Counted from the stretch's first letter, positions 32,777 to 42,996 are shown. The stretch is 64,000 bases of DNA from Thermococcus sibiricus MM 739 (GCF_000022545.1 NC_012883.1:1666276-1730275); one strand, 5' to 3'. Translations and numbers: made by a program. The notes: generated from the letters alone by a model not told the origin.

Positions 32777-33586
32777 CTAACCCAGTATAGAATCCAAGAA
32801 GAGCATTACATAGAAGCCAATAAAGAACCCAAGGGTTACATAAAGCTCATTTTCCTCCCTTTTGTATATTTCTGGGATCATTTCTTTTACAGTTACGTAG
32901 AGCATGGCGCCTCCAGCCAATCCAAGGCCATAAGGCAATAAACCATGGAATACGGAGAAGAAAAATGCTCCAAAGAGAACCATAACCCATTCAGCAACTC
33001 CACTTAAAGCGCCCATGAGTATAGGCTGAAGCCTCTTCTTTTGAAGCGTAGCAAGCGGCAATGAAACGACGGTTCCTTCGGGGAAGTCCTGTATTCCTAT
33101 GGCTATCGCCGTCACAAGACCGGTTTTGAGGTCAAACACTATGGAAGTTCCAACAGCCAAGCCTTCGGGAAGGTTGTGTATTATGACCGCCAGAACTATC
33201 AGCCATACAACCCTAAGTTTATTCTTAAACTCTTCCGGGCCTTCATAACCCTTAACCAGATGCTCGTGGGGCACAAAGCGGTCTATGAGATATATAAGGA
33301 CTATCCCAAGCATAATCCCTACTCCCGGAGGCAAAAAACGTCCCGAGTACTCAATCCCCGGGAGTATGAGACTCGTAAAGCTTGCAACGATCATAACTCC
33401 CGCGGCGAAGGATAAGCTAAAGTCCACGCCCCACTGGGGCATTTTATGGGAAAACATGGCAAGCAGAGAACCGAAGGTAGTCATCAGAGCCACAAAAAGG
33501 CCTGCATAAAAAGCAACCACCATGATGCTCCCACCAGAGATGACAAGAAGGTACTCACTAAGAGATGTTATGAAGTTCTCCAGCAT
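32777..33586 (-). CDS. ZIP-family metal transporter
   Basis: 269 residues with about eight membrane helices. The metal-transport motif is seen in HNLPEGLAVGTSI (helix 4) and QDFPEGTVVSLPLA (helix 5), with the histidine-containing loop DRFVPHEHLV. ZIP proteins move Zn, Fe or Mn into the cytoplasm. Its start is three bases from a TTAGG-N4-CCTAA palindrome, also found at the Bcp promoter, which suggests metal-responsive control. Confidence 0.92.
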   Translation of the reverse strand: MLENFITSLSEYLLVISGGSIMVVAFYAGLFVALMTTFGSLLAMFSHKMPQWGVDFSLSFAAGVMIVASFTSLILPGIEYSGRFLPPGVGIMLGIVLIYLIDRFVPHEHLVKGYEGPEEFKNKLRVVWLIVLAVIIHNLPEGLAVGTSIVFDLKTGLVTAIAIGIQDFPEGTVVSLPLATLQKKRLQPILMGALSGVAEWVMVLFGAFFFSVFHGLLPYGLGLAGGAMLYVTVKEMIPEIYKREENELYVTLGFFIGFYVMLFLDSILG

Positions 33587-33588
33587 AG

Positions 33589-33602
33589 TTAGGACACCCT
33601 AA
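33589..33602 (-). promoter_or_regulatory. TTAGG-N4-CCTAA operator at the ZIP gene start
   Basis: The palindrome TTAGG-ACAC-CCTAA lies immediately upstream of the ZIP ATG, just downstream of a TATA-like TATTTTATT on the minus strand. The arrangement mirrors 19473-19496. Binding there would block transcription or translation start. It resembles DtxR-type boxes; the regulator is not identified. Confidence 0.5.
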
Positions 33603-33643
33603 TAAAATACCAAGCGGAGATATATAAAAATTGTGGAGGGAAA

Positions 33644-33994
33644 TCAAACCAGGATAACGTGCTCCCACTTCTCCAGGGCTCTCACAAGCTCTTTGTGGAT
33701 CTTCACATACTCGTCAAGCCGAATTTCCTGCATTATTGCATCTATTGCTTGCCTTATGGCTTTTGCACCTGCAGCTGACCCATCTGGATGGCCGAGAGTC
33801 CCACCGCCGAGCTGGAGGACTATATCGGTCCCGAGGGGCTCTATAACCGTGGGCAGGTTGCTCAAATACAATCCACCCGAACTGGTTGGAAAGCCCCCTA
33901 GTGTCCAATACCCGGCAAAATTTTTTAAGTATTCTCTTGATGGCCTCTTATAACAAGCCAGTAGTTCTTTCTCTCTGGGAGAAGCTTTAAACGA
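33644..33994 (-). pseudogene. rbcL: C-terminal remnant of form III RuBisCO large subunit, joined to unrelated sequence
   Basis: About 80 residues match the end of archaeal RuBisCO: FPTSSGGLYLSNLPTV, then IEPLGTDIVLQLGGGTLGHP, DGSAAGAKAIRQAIDAIM and KELVRALEKWEHV. The upstream codons (for example ELLACYKRPSREYLKNF) do not match RuBisCO, and more than 300 N-terminal residues with the catalytic Lys are absent. The conserved HPGN before the loop is changed to YLSN. It is a decayed fragment, so the AMP-recycling RuBisCO is not functional from this locus. Confidence 0.85.
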
Positions 33995-34133
33995 TTATGG
34001 TATTTTCAAACATCCCTTGTAAAACTCTTTTTCTGAAGCCCGTGATAAATTTACAACTTTGATGTTCGTGATAATATTGGCAGGATAAAATTTTCTAGCA
34101 GAAAAATCAAAGGAAGATTTGAATAAAAAGGTC

Positions 34134-34652
34134 TCACGGACCAACATGCATCATTTGGCTGTACATTTCCCAATCCAAGAGAAGTTCGTATTCAGTTTTC
34201 AAGATAAAGTAATGAGTGTTCTCCATTGAAGCCAAATATCTCAAGAGACCTTTCTTGGCATTGTCATCTGTCATCTCTTCAAGTTTGGAGTAGAATTGTT
34301 TGGCAATCCTTTCCGCTTCCATTGCCCATCTCACAAGTTCCAAAATATCCTGAACGTTTTTAATTTTCTCTGCGACGGGCTTTAGTTCTGGCCCAACATG
34401 TTCTTTTGGAAACACTATCTCTTCCCCGGGAAATGATTGAGCATAAAAATTCCTCAAAAACTCCTCATGTTTTTCTTCTTCTCCAGCAAGAAACTCCAGT
34501 TTATTTCTTAGGGTCTCTATATCAACGTTTGAGGCCATGCTTTTGTAGAACTCTCTTGCACCAATCTCGGCCTTTATTGCCATTCCCAAGAGCTCTTTCA
34601 AAGAAAACTCATTCACCTTTTCAAGGGGAATCCCCATATCTATCTCTACCAT
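34134..34652 (-). CDS. Rubrerythrin-like ferritin-family diiron protein
   Basis: 172 residues from ATG 34652 after GAGGTGA. Two half-sites are seen: AIKAEIGAREFYKSMAS with LAGEEEKHEEFLRNFY, and 'AMEAERIAKQFYSKLEEM' with ASMENTHYFILKTEYELLL. There is no rubredoxin module. It is paralogous to the genes at 18300, 19996 and 37894. It stands alone with its own TATA-like CTTTATTTAATGG (minus strand, near 34713-34725). Confidence 0.85.
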   Translation of the reverse strand: MVEIDMGIPLEKVNEFSLKELLGMAIKAEIGAREFYKSMASNVDIETLRNKLEFLAGEEEKHEEFLRNFYAQSFPGEEIVFPKEHVGPELKPVAEKIKNVQDILELVRWAMEAERIAKQFYSKLEEMTDDNAKKGLLRYLASMENTHYFILKTEYELLLDWEMYSQMMHVGP

Positions 34653-34745
34653 CTCTTTCACCTCACTCCAAAAACAATACACTTATTGATAGGGCTCCCT
34701 CATACTAAAATCTTTCCATTAAATAAAGGTTTCAATTACAAACTA

Positions 34746-35354
34746 CTAATGTGAATATAAAAACTCTTTGTTAAAATTACCAAGTCTCTCCACTGCCAGG
34801 TAATGGAGTCTCACGAGAGTGTAAATCCACAGGGTCATAGAAAAGAGATACATTACCGGAGCGATTTCTCCAACAAAAAGATTAAGCCAGATAAATCCCA
34901 CAAAAGTCCAAGATGATATCTCTGCAAGTCTCTTATACCTTTCAGGGGTTCTAACGTAGCCCGATATAGCATTAATAAGAAGCACAATAGCCACTGAAGA
35001 AGCCAACTCAACGGTGTAGAAGCTATTCCTTACAAAAATTGCACTTCCAGCTACAACCCCAACCTGTAAAAGCATTGTCCATGTTGCCTTAACAAGTCCG
35101 CTTTCCGAAAGGGAGTAAGCTATTAAAACAGGCCCCAAGAGGATTGCAAAACTTATAATCGCCTGATGAACTTCAAACATTGTTGCGATAAAACCGAGTG
35201 AAGTCAATATACCCCCAAAAAGGATACACCAAGAGAGCTTTCTATACCCTAAAAAGAAGCTCTCAATCTTTCTTGAGATGTTCCAAGTAAGGAAAATCCC
35301 CATAAAGGTTAACAATCCACATATGCTCATAAGAATTTGATAAACACTTACCAT
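34746..35354 (-). CDS. Membrane protein of unknown function
   Basis: About 202 residues with six or seven hydrophobic helices separated by short loops. No motif is recognised. Charged patches occur at RKIESFFLGYRKL and RTPERYKRLAEI. The ATG at 35354 is preferred to the in-frame TTG at 35369, although the ribosome binding site is weak. It lies between a ferritin-like gene and the superoxide reductase cluster, without obvious coupling to either. Confidence 0.6.
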   Translation of the reverse strand: MVSVYQILMSICGLLTFMGIFLTWNISRKIESFFLGYRKLSWCILFGGILTSLGFIATMFEVHQAIISFAILLGPVLIAYSLSESGLVKATWTMLLQVGVVAGSAIFVRNSFYTVELASSVAIVLLINAISGYVRTPERYKRLAEISSWTFVGFIWLNLFVGEIAPVMYLFSMTLWIYTLVRLHYLAVERLGNFNKEFLYSH

Positions 35355-35559
35355 GCTTCCATCATCCAAGTTTTTACCTTAATAATTAGGAAGCAAAGTA
35401 AATAAACCTTCCGGCAAATTTTTACAGATTTTGAGGTATACTGAAAATCATTTCCAAGAAAAACTTCTTTTCTTTATGCTCTTCAAAATCTCCACCCCAT
35501 TAAACTTCCAGTAGAAAAAATTACTGGGTATAAGCACAGAAAAGAAAATTATGAAAGAA

Positions 35560-35934
35560 TCACTCGAGCTGAACCTCATTCTCCCAGAGGCCGTGAATGT
35601 TGCAGTAGCTTAAGGCATAAAGCTTGCCCTTCTTGGCGGTCTTAAATACAAAGTAGGCCACGGGCTCTGTGTATATATCACTCATGTTAGGGCCCTTCGT
35701 GGACTCTCCATGGGCTGTGAAATCTGCCCGTCCGATCTGATAAACAAAGTTCTCCCCTTCCGGTAAGAAGTAAAGCTCTATGTATTTGATGTGATGCTCT
35801 GTGGTGTTTGGATGTGGGATTTCTTTGCCCACTTGAACCTTAACCTTAACTAGGTCTCCTTCTTTTTCGTACTCTATAACGGGGACGTGTTTTTCTCCTT
35901 TCCAGTCCCCACTCCTTATGGTTTCACCAATCAT
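35560..35934 (-). CDS. sorA: Superoxide reductase (neelaredoxin type)
   Basis: 124 residues from ATG 35934. The iron ligands are visible: KHVPVIEY near the N-terminus (Glu14-Lys-His16), HPNTTEHHIKYIEL (two His) and 'YALSYCNIHGLWENEVQLE' (Cys and His). This is the one-iron SOR without the desulforedoxin domain, nearly identical in layout to the Pyrococcus furiosus enzyme. It reduces superoxide to peroxide using rubredoxin. The rubredoxin gene is directly upstream. Confidence 0.97.
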   Translation of the reverse strand: MIGETIRSGDWKGEKHVPVIEYEKEGDLVKVKVQVGKEIPHPNTTEHHIKYIELYFLPEGENFVYQIGRADFTAHGESTKGPNMSDIYTEPVAYFVFKTAKKGKLYALSYCNIHGLWENEVQLE

Positions 35935-35944
35935 CTCGACCACC

Positions 35945-36109
35945 TCAATCTTCTATTTTCTCAAACATGTCCTTTGGCGCACCGCAGAGCGGGCATACCC
36001 AGTCATCCGGGATCTCCTCAAACCTCGTTCCTGGAGCAACTCCACTCTCGGGATCTCCAGCTTCCTCATCATAGATGTATCCACAAACCATACATTTCCA
36101 CTTTGCCAT
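35945..36109 (-). CDS. rub: Rubredoxin
   Basis: 54 residues, ATG at 36107-36109, stop at 35945-35947. It reads [20 protein letters not shown] and later [20 protein letters not shown], giving the two CxxCG loops that bind one iron. The size is exactly that of typical archaeal rubredoxins. It carries electrons from NAD(P)H:rubredoxin oxidoreductase to superoxide reductase and rubrerythrin. A TATA-like TTTATAAGG lies near 36139-36148 on the minus strand, and the SOR gene follows ten bases downstream. Confidence 0.97.
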   Translation of the reverse strand: MAKWKCMVCGYIYDEEAGDPESGVAPGTRFEEIPDDWVCPLCGAPKDMFEKIED

Positions 36110-36188
36110 GTTTCCACCACCCTAATATTATCAAACCAACCTTATAAAGTTTGTGCTCCAAACCAAATAGAGCAAAAAAACGAAAGAA

Positions 36189-36704
36189 CTACTCAAACAC
36201 TACGAACTTTTCTCTTGGAACACCGCAAACAGGGCATTTCTCTGGGGCTTCATCAACTGCCGTGTAACCACAAACAGGGCATATGTAGACCTTCTTAATC
36301 TCGATATCCTTTTTCTGTTCCGCAAGCTCTTTCGCCTTCTTGTAAAGTTCTGCATGAATCTTTTCAGCTTCTAAAGCGTAATGGGTACTCCTAACGGCTT
36401 CTTTCTCACCTTGGAGCTCAGCAACAGCTTTGTAAGCGGGATACATTTCTTCCACTTCAAAAGTTTCACCTTCTATTGCAGTCTGAAGGTTATTTACGGT
36501 GTCTTTGACGTTACCCAACGCCTGATAGTGATTTCTTGCGTGAACAAGCTCGGCAAAGGCTATAGCCCTAAAAAGCTTTGCAATATTTGGAAATCCTTCT
36601 TTTTCAGCAAAGTCTGCAAAAATCATGTATTTCATGTGTGCCTGGCTTTCTCCTGCGTATGCATCTTCAAGAAACTTCTTCGTCATTTTTCTTTCGACTA
36701 CCAT
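36189..36704 (-). CDS. rbr: Rubrerythrin
   Basis: 171 residues from ATG 36704 after GGGGTGG. The diiron domain reads FLEDAYAGESQAHMKYMIFA, 'AIAFAELVHARNHYQAL' and ALEAEKIHAELYKKA. The C-terminal rubredoxin-like domain has CPVCGYTA and CPVCGVPREKF. It reduces hydrogen peroxide with electrons from rubredoxin. The length and order equal the P. furiosus protein. Confidence 0.97.
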   Translation of the reverse strand: MVVERKMTKKFLEDAYAGESQAHMKYMIFADFAEKEGFPNIAKLFRAIAFAELVHARNHYQALGNVKDTVNNLQTAIEGETFEVEEMYPAYKAVAELQGEKEAVRSTHYALEAEKIHAELYKKAKELAEQKKDIEIKKVYICPVCGYTAVDEAPEKCPVCGVPREKFVVFE

Positions 36705-36790
36705 ATCTACCACCCCAAAACGACATTATTAATTCGATATAGAAATATAAAAGGCTTTCTCTACGAAATTTATAAAGCAAAATAAGAACA

Positions 36791-37882
36791 TTATAATTCA
36801 TCTATGCTAACCCCAGCTTTTGCCTTTTTCTCCAGCATCATTGCCTTTCTTACGTCTTCTATAACAACAGCACCAATGACTTTCTCTCCTTCAAGGAAAA
36901 TTTTTGTTTTCTCATCAAACCATTTTCCCTCTCCTTTTGTTTTCCCTATTAGTGCAACTGGAATGTCGCCAAATTTGAAAACCGTGGAGCGGAATTCGAA
37001 GTCGTAGCTATCCTCCTTACCCCTCAAAATGTTGGCAAGAACCCTTGCATGCTCCATGGCAGCTTTTGCAGTACCTCCAATTATCCCATTGTACTCGGCA
37101 CAGTCTCCAATGGCATATACATCTTTAGCTGAAGTTCTAAAATGGTCATCGATTAGTATGCCTCTTCCAGCGTGAATGCCGCCTTTAACGGCTATTTCCT
37201 TGTTGGGGATAACTCCAAAGGCACATATCTTAACTTTGCCTTCTACGTACCCCTTATCTGTAAAGATGCCGTTCTCATCTGCTTTAAGAGTGTTTGCGTC
37301 GAGATAAAATTCAACACCATATCCTTCGAGCTTTTCCATTATGGCCTTTGTTAGCTCTTCGTCAAGCCCAAGAAGATTACTTCCCCTATGAACGAGCCTC
37401 ACTCTATAGCCCGCTTTCGCAAGATTTGCCACAAGCTCAAGCCCTATAAATCCTCCTCCCAATATTAAGGCATCTTTGTATTTTTCTATTTGCTCCTTAA
37501 TTCTTTCAGCGTCTTGGAGCGTCCTGAGAGTTTGCACAAACTCTTTGCCTTCAAAGGTAGGTCCCCTTGGCCTAGCTCCTGTAGCTATAACCAATACATC
37601 GTAAGGGATCTCGCCATCGCTTGTTATCAACCTTTTTCTGGCCCTATCTATTACTTCGGCTTTTACTCCCAGATTAAGGTCTATCCCCTTCTTTTCGTAC
37701 CAAGAGAAAGAGTATGGGAAGAGCTTTTCCTTCTCAACAAACCCCGCTATATAATGGCTCAACATTGGTTTGCTGTAATGAAGAACGTTCTCACGTTCAA
37801 CTATCGTTACCTTGTGTTCCCCAGAAAGCTGATTAGCTAATTCCACTCCTCCGGGTCCGTTCCCAACTATAACAATTCTCAT
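36791..37882 (-). CDS. nror: NAD(P)H:rubredoxin oxidoreductase (NROR)
   Basis: 363 residues of the FAD-dependent pyridine nucleotide oxidoreductase family. FAD site [17 protein letters not shown](P) site [21 protein letters not shown], and second FAD contact [17 protein letters not shown]. It lacks a redox CxxxxC disulfide and so is of the rubredoxin reductase class. Placed between rubrerythrin and another ferritin-like gene, it supplies the electrons for SOR and rubrerythrin. Confidence 0.93.
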   Translation of the reverse strand: MRIVIVGNGPGGVELANQLSGEHKVTIVERENVLHYSKPMLSHYIAGFVEKEKLFPYSFSWYEKKGIDLNLGVKAEVIDRARKRLITSDGEIPYDVLVIATGARPRGPTFEGKEFVQTLRTLQDAERIKEQIEKYKDALILGGGFIGLELVANLAKAGYRVRLVHRGSNLLGLDEELTKAIMEKLEGYGVEFYLDANTLKADENGIFTDKGYVEGKVKICAFGVIPNKEIAVKGGIHAGRGILIDDHFRTSAKDVYAIGDCAEYNGIIGGTAKAAMEHARVLANILRGKEDSYDFEFRSTVFKFGDIPVALIGKTKGEGKWFDEKTKIFLEGEKVIGAVVIEDVRKAMMLEKKAKAGVSIDEL

Positions 37883-37893
37883 AAGTTTCCCCT

Positions 37894-38433
37894 TTATAGA
37901 ACCCTCGGCTTATAGTGGATCTCCAATTGGTTGAAGAGCACGTGCACCGGGACATCGACGTAGTCAGGCTTTTCCCTTATAATGCCCTCGAGATATTCCT
38001 CATGGGCTTTGATTGAGTTGTAGTGGGCTCTTTCTTGAGTGGCCAAAAACTCAAAAAGGGCCTTGTGTTCTGGGAATCTTTTAGCAAGAAGTTTGTAAAC
38101 CCTTTCAGCAACCTTTTCGTTCATTAATGCGGTTTTCATAGCTTCAACCATTGATCCCAAGGTTACCACGTTAATGGTACTCTCAAGGAAAGGTATTCCT
38201 TTGGGAGTAATGTAGTTTTCATTGCCAAAGAGTTTTTTATGCAGATTAAGCAAAAGCGTCTTGTGAGCTTCTTCTGCCTTTGCGAGGTCTTTAAAGAAAT
38301 TCTGTATAAGCTCTCCTTTTCCCTCCCCAAGTTTAAGATAGAAAGCCTTGGCATCCTCTTCAGATGCTATTGCATAGCCAAGGATTTCCTTTTCAGAAAG
38401 GGTTTCCAGCCGTATAACAATATCCTCCTCCAT
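37894..38433 (-). CDS. Rubrerythrin-like ferritin-family protein
   Basis: 179 residues from ATG 38433 after AAGGAGGTG. Half-sites are '[17 protein letters not shown]' with [19 protein letters not shown], and '[18 protein letters not shown]' with [18 protein letters not shown]. It has no rubredoxin domain. It ends 11 bases before the NROR start, so the two probably form an operon, which suggests that NROR or rubredoxin reduces it. Confidence 0.83.
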   Translation of the reverse strand: MEEDIVIRLETLSEKEILGYAIASEEDAKAFYLKLGEGKGELIQNFFKDLAKAEEAHKTLLLNLHKKLFGNENYITPKGIPFLESTINVVTLGSMVEAMKTALMNEKVAERVYKLLAKRFPEHKALFEFLATQERAHYNSIKAHEEYLEGIIREKPDYVDVPVHVLFNQLEIHYKPRVL

Positions 38434-38535
38434 AAATAAACACCTCCTTAGAGATTTCACGTAGATGTATTTAATGTTTGCCATTTTAAGTTCTCTAACC
38501 CAAAATCATCCAAAGATAAAAATAGATATGGAAGA

Positions 38536-39762
38536 TCACCTTCCGAGTCTTTTCACAAGTTCTCTAATCCCTTCCCTAATTTTTGCCTCATCTTCATCTG
38601 TAGGTCTGCCCCTTACCTCTACGGTATCAACGTGGTCGAACCTTGATCTCTTGATGAGGGTCTCTATTTCTCTTCCGGCCACTCCTGCCCATCCGAAAGT
38701 TCCCAAGATAAGCACTGGCTTCTCGTAGTTGGCTTTGTCGAGTAGCTCGTAAAGAGTGTACCTTATGCGAGGATGAACGTTTGCCTCATACGTTGAAGCC
38801 CCTATAATGAGCGCTTCGCTATCTGGAACCTCTCCGAGGATATCGCTCACCGCTGGAGCTTCTTTATCTGTGAACTTATAAACTACCGGCTCAAAGCCCA
38901 ACTTTTGCAACTCGTCAATTGCTATTCTAACGCTTCTTTCAACAAAACCATACATGGAGTCATAAATTACTAGTATTTTGCCTTTCTTTGGAATTCCGGA
39001 GCCAACGTTTGCATAGTATTCAAAAATCTTCTGGGGATTTTTGCGCCATATCAAACCATGTCCGGGAAGAATCATCCTAACATCATCAACTATACCGAGA
39101 TTCTTTATCTTTTCGATGTTCTGCACGATGTACTTATGATAGTGGCCGATAACAGTAACTATGTACTTAGTAACGTAGGGCAAATACCTTTCGACCACTT
39201 CTTCATTGGTGTCATCTATTGCCTCCGGAATTGAGTACCCTCCTCCAGCATCGCATGAAAGGATTACCTTATCCTCTACCAAGTAGGTTATCATAGTGTC
39301 CGGCCAGTGGAGCCACGGCACTGATATAAACCTTAAAGTTCTGCTTCCTATCTTAAGCTCCTCTCCATCTTCCACTGCATGAACGTTCTCCTTGATACCG
39401 TAAAAAGCCTCCAAAAGCCTCTTCGCAAATGCAGTGCCAATAATCTTGGCGTTATACCCATTCGCTTCAAGAACCTTTGGCAAAGCTCCACTGTGATCCG
39501 GCTCCGTGTGGTGGACAATTATATGGGTTATCTCTTTCGGATCAACTATACGGGATAGAGTTTCAAGGAACTGATAAGCGTAGTCTTTTTTCCATGCATC
39601 GAAAAGAACAACGGCACCCTCCGTTTTCATGAGATATGCGTTGTAGGTTATCCCTTCTGGTATGTCCCAAGTAGCCTCGAAGTACTTTATCTGATCATCG
39701 TCAATTCTCAAAAGATAAAGTTCAGGCTCATCAAGAAGTTTCTCTACCCAAACCTTTGGCAT
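38536..39762 (-). CDS. fprA: A-type flavodiiron protein (FprA)
   Basis: 408 residues from ATG 39762 after GGGGTGAT. The metallo-beta-lactamase domain has the diiron ligands HHTEPDHSGALPK, VPWLHWPDTMITYL, LSCDAGGGY and GHGLIWRKNP. The flavodoxin domain starts ILVIYDSMYGFVERSV and ends with GTFGWAGVAGREIETL. Such proteins reduce oxygen or nitric oxide to water or N2O with reduced rubredoxin or F420. In this setting oxygen scavenging is likely. Confidence 0.95.
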   Translation of the reverse strand: MPKVWVEKLLDEPELYLLRIDDDQIKYFEATWDIPEGITYNAYLMKTEGAVVLFDAWKKDYAYQFLETLSRIVDPKEITHIIVHHTEPDHSGALPKVLEANGYNAKIIGTAFAKRLLEAFYGIKENVHAVEDGEELKIGSRTLRFISVPWLHWPDTMITYLVEDKVILSCDAGGGYSIPEAIDDTNEEVVERYLPYVTKYIVTVIGHYHKYIVQNIEKIKNLGIVDDVRMILPGHGLIWRKNPQKIFEYYANVGSGIPKKGKILVIYDSMYGFVERSVRIAIDELQKLGFEPVVYKFTDKEAPAVSDILGEVPDSEALIIGASTYEANVHPRIRYTLYELLDKANYEKPVLILGTFGWAGVAGREIETLIKRSRFDHVDTVEVRGRPTDEDEAKIREGIRELVKRLGR

Positions 39763-39811
39763 TTTTATATCACCCCAATCTAGTTCAAGAATAGAAATAT
39801 AAAAAGGTTTT

Positions 39812-40270
39812 TCACCTCTGCAAAAACTCAAATATCTCATCAAGATCCGGGAGTTCCCTTATCGGATACATCTTGAAGAAGATCATTTTTCCCTCTTCAT
39901 CCACTAATATGTTCGCCCTCTCCGAAAAGCCCTCTTTTTCTCTAAAAATCCCGTATAACTTTGCAACTTCTCCATGGGGCCAAAAATCGCTTAGGATTCT
40001 GAGTTTCTTAAGTCCTATGTCTTCTGCCCAAGCCTTTTTGGTAGGAATCGGATCAACGCTTATGCCGACCGGAACAACGTTCAAACTTTCGAATTTTTCA
40101 TAATTCTCTTCAAGAGCCCTCATCTGTTTTTCGCAAACGCTTGTCCATGCCAGTGGATGAAAGGAAAGAAGTACCTTCTTCCCCCTAAACCCGGAAAGCC
40201 TAAACTCTTTCCCGTCCTGGTCTTTTAACACAAAGTCGGGAGCTTTTTCACCAACTTTCACTTTTCTCAC
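39812..40270 (-). CDS. AhpC/TSA-family peroxiredoxin
   Basis: 152 residues. It begins VKVGEKAPDFVLKDQDGKEF, with the peroxidatic Cys in FHPLAWTSVCEKQMRAL (P-x3-T-x2-C). No second conserved Cys is visible, so it is 1-Cys type or needs a partner thiol. It lies 49 bases upstream of fprA on the same strand and could be cotranscribed. Confidence 0.9.
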   Translation of the reverse strand: MRKVKVGEKAPDFVLKDQDGKEFRLSGFRGKKVLLSFHPLAWTSVCEKQMRALEENYEKFESLNVVPVGISVDPIPTKKAWAEDIGLKKLRILSDFWPHGEVAKLYGIFREKEGFSERANILVDEEGKMIFFKMYPIRELPDLDEIFEFLQR

Positions 40271-40288
40271 CTCCGAAAAGTTATAAAA

Positions 40289-41161
40289 TCAAAAAGCTCT
40301 TTTGGCCTCTAAAATTTTCTTAATCTCCTCAATTTTGGGTTTCCTTTGCCACAGTGGCGTTTTATCTTTCTTATACGCTGGAACTTGTTCCTCAAAGGTT
40401 GGTTTCTCATGGATGTAAAATATTCCCAGCGGAAGTGGGTCGCTTTCTATTGCCCTCTTAAAGGCTTCTTCTCTATCATAGGGGTCGTGACCCTTCATCC
40501 AGTAGGTATGCTCCCTATACCACTCGTAGGTGTTCACCTTATTGAAGCTTACACATGGGTGAAAGATATCAACTATGGCCAATCCCTTATGCTGAATGGC
40601 TTTCTTAAGTATCTCAACACTTTCCTTAAAGTACCCCATAAAAGTCCTTGCCACAAAAGATGCGTCCAGTGCTATTGCCAAAGCTATTGGGTTAAATGGT
40701 TCCTCAAAAACACCCCAAGGTTGGGTGGGAGTTTTCACTCCGGGCATGGTGGTAGGAGATGCTTGTCCTTTTGTCAGTCCGTAAATCTGGTTGTCGTGTA
40801 CTAAGACCGTAATGTCAGGATTCCTCCTTATAGCGTGTATTAGGTGGTTGCCCCCTTCTGCATACATGTCGCCGTCTCCCCCCTCCGCTATTACCGTTAA
40901 GGAGGGATTTGCGGCTTTCACGGCTGTTGCTATTGGGATAGCCCTTCCATGGAGCGTGTGATAGCCGTTGACATTTATATAGTGGGGCATTTTAGCAGCC
41001 TGGCCGATACCGCTTATTATTACCACGTCTTGGGATCTCAAATTGAGTTCTGCAAAAGCTGACTTCAAAATGTTTCTAATACCAAAGTTCCCACATCCGG
41101 GACACCATGCTATATCCTTGCTTCCGGGTCTCTCGGGCTCAAAAACAAGCGGAGAAATCAT
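40289..41161 (-). CDS. 2-oxoacid:ferredoxin oxidoreductase, beta subunit
   Basis: 290 residues. TPP-binding pattern: [51 protein letters not shown] and [18 protein letters not shown]. Three cysteines typical of the beta subunit 4Fe-4S cluster are seen (CPGC near the start and PCVSFNK). With the alpha subunit it oxidises 2-oxo acids with CoA, reducing ferredoxin. The gene overlaps the alpha gene by four bases. Substrate specificity is not decided. Confidence 0.93.
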   Translation of the reverse strand: MISPLVFEPERPGSKDIAWCPGCGNFGIRNILKSAFAELNLRSQDVVIISGIGQAAKMPHYINVNGYHTLHGRAIPIATAVKAANPSLTVIAEGGDGDMYAEGGNHLIHAIRRNPDITVLVHDNQIYGLTKGQASPTTMPGVKTPTQPWGVFEEPFNPIALAIALDASFVARTFMGYFKESVEILKKAIQHKGLAIVDIFHPCVSFNKVNTYEWYREHTYWMKGHDPYDREEAFKRAIESDPLPLGIFYIHEKPTFEEQVPAYKKDKTPLWQRKPKIEEIKKILEAKRAF

Positions 41162-42870
41162 TCTAACACCCCCTTAATGGCCTCAACAACCTCTTCAACA
41201 GAGAAAGGTCTGCCGTCGTACTTCAAAACCCTGTGGTGAATTTCTACTCCGAGTTCTTTCTTTAAAAGTTCTGCAAACTGTGCAGTAACGTTCTGCTCTA
41301 TGTCTATGAGAAATTTACCTTCCAAAAGCTCTTTAACCTTCTCAGGTAATGGATAAACCCATTTAAAGTGCATAAACGCCACGTCTTCCCTGCCAAGGGT
41401 TTCAAGAGCTTCCCTTATTACATGATAGGTTGAACCCCATGCAACGATCATGTATTTTGCATCATCCTTTCCAACGAGTTCTGGCATCATGGCATTTTTT
41501 CTTATCGTTTCGAGTTTCTTTATTGCTCTTTTCTCTTGCATTAGTCTTGAAAGCTCTTCATCTTCCGTTATATCTCCCCATTCATCGTGTTCGTTTCCGT
41601 TAGCTATCAAAACCCCTTCTCCGTAACCTGGTATCCCCCTTGGCGAAATGCCATCCTCAGTAAGTTTGTACCTCTTGTAGTCTTTATCAGTTTCAACAAT
41701 GTGCTTTTCCACTTTTATTTTGCCAAGATCAACGTCCGGAAGATTGTAGTAGGTGTCAACAAAATATTGATCTGTTAGAATTATAACGGGAACTTGGTCT
41801 CTATCGGCCAAGTTGAATGCTTCAGCTGTAAGGTAGAAAGCTTCCTCGATGCTTCCTGGGGCTAGTATTATGCGTGGGAATTCACCGTGTCCAGAGTAAA
41901 GGGCGAGGTTCAAATCGCCCTGCATTGTTCTTGTGGGCAATCCGGTCGCAGGCCCGGGTCTTTGGGCGAGATGTATTACAACGGGGTTTTCTGCCATTCC
42001 AGCCAGGCTTAAAGCTTCGCTCATTAAAGCAAATCCACCGCCTGAAGTGGTAACCATCCCCCTTGCACCGGCAAACCATGCCCCTATAGCCATGTTTATT
42101 GCAGATATCTCATCTTCTACTTGCTCCACTATTATTTCAAAGTCTTCAGCATGCTGGGCAGAGAAAACGGCAACACCGGTGGAGGGGCTCATGGGATAAA
42201 AGCTTAAGAAGTTCATTCCTCCAGCGACTGCACCCAAAGCGACGGCTTCAGTGCCGCTTAGAAGAACTTCTTTCCTGACCTTTTCATCTTTTTTAATATC
42301 AATTCCAATCGTTTTTTCTTCGCAGAGCTTTATTCCAAGATCATATCCTTTTTTAGCAGCCTCAATGTTCTTAGAAACAACTTCTTCCCCCTTGCTGCCG
42401 AATCTTTTTCTCAGGTACTCTTTAAGGACTTCAAAGTCTCCATGGAAAAGCCCAACCACAAGGCCAGCAGCTATTGTGTTCAAATACAAAGAGCTACCAA
42501 CGTCTTTTGCCATGTCATTTAATGGGACCTCAACGAAATTGATCTTGCTTAGGTACTCTTCTTCGACGTTTTCCCTCTCACCGAGAACAACCGTATTCTC
42601 TGTAAGCCTCTTTTCTACCCATGGGAGAACTCCACGCTTGAACGGAATCAGAATGTCAATCCTCTTTACAAATGCTCTTACTTTTTTTGATGAGATTCTA
42701 ATCTCTGTAGTGTTTATCCCGCCCCTAACTCTTGACATGTATTCCTTGTTTGCATAGACGTTGTAACCGGAAAGCTTCAAGACCCTTGTGAGTATTTCTT
42801 CAACAGTTTGAATTCCTTGACCGGCTGCACCACCTAAAACAATAGAAACATCTTCCTTGAACTCAACCAT
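41158..42870 (-). CDS. 2-oxoacid:ferredoxin oxidoreductase, fused gamma-alpha subunit
   Basis: 570 residues. Residues 1-190 are the gamma domain ([38 protein letters not shown]). The rest is the alpha domain with [43 protein letters not shown] in part, and [16 protein letters not shown]. Gamma-alpha fusion with a separate beta is the two-subunit type. No delta ferredoxin gene is adjacent. A TATA-like AATTATATAAACC is near 42929-42942. Confidence 0.93.
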   Translation of the reverse strand: MVEFKEDVSIVLGGAAGQGIQTVEEILTRVLKLSGYNVYANKEYMSRVRGGINTTEIRISSKKVRAFVKRIDILIPFKRGVLPWVEKRLTENTVVLGERENVEEEYLSKINFVEVPLNDMAKDVGSSLYLNTIAAGLVVGLFHGDFEVLKEYLRKRFGSKGEEVVSKNIEAAKKGYDLGIKLCEEKTIGIDIKKDEKVRKEVLLSGTEAVALGAVAGGMNFLSFYPMSPSTGVAVFSAQHAEDFEIIVEQVEDEISAINMAIGAWFAGARGMVTTSGGGFALMSEALSLAGMAENPVVIHLAQRPGPATGLPTRTMQGDLNLALYSGHGEFPRIILAPGSIEEAFYLTAEAFNLADRDQVPVIILTDQYFVDTYYNLPDVDLGKIKVEKHIVETDKDYKRYKLTEDGISPRGIPGYGEGVLIANGNEHDEWGDITEDEELSRLMQEKRAIKKLETIRKNAMMPELVGKDDAKYMIVAWGSTYHVIREALETLGREDVAFMHFKWVYPLPEKVKELLEGKFLIDIEQNVTAQFAELLKKELGVEIHHRVLKYDGRPFSVEEVVEAIKGVLE

Positions 42871-42996
42871 ATCTCATCCCTTCCAATAAAGTTCGACTTT
42901 CGTCATAATAAGGTTTGTGGATTAGGTTTATATAATTTTCTTTGGGAAAGCTAAATTGCAGAAACTCCAATAATGCAAAAGAAAAGATAGAGAAAA

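Noticed and set aside
33644-33994. Functional RuBisCO
   Set aside because: Only the last 80 or so residues remain and the catalytic part is absent.
42251-42757. 168-codon + strand frame
   Set aside because: It lies antisense within the 2-oxoacid oxidoreductase alpha gene, which has clear motifs.
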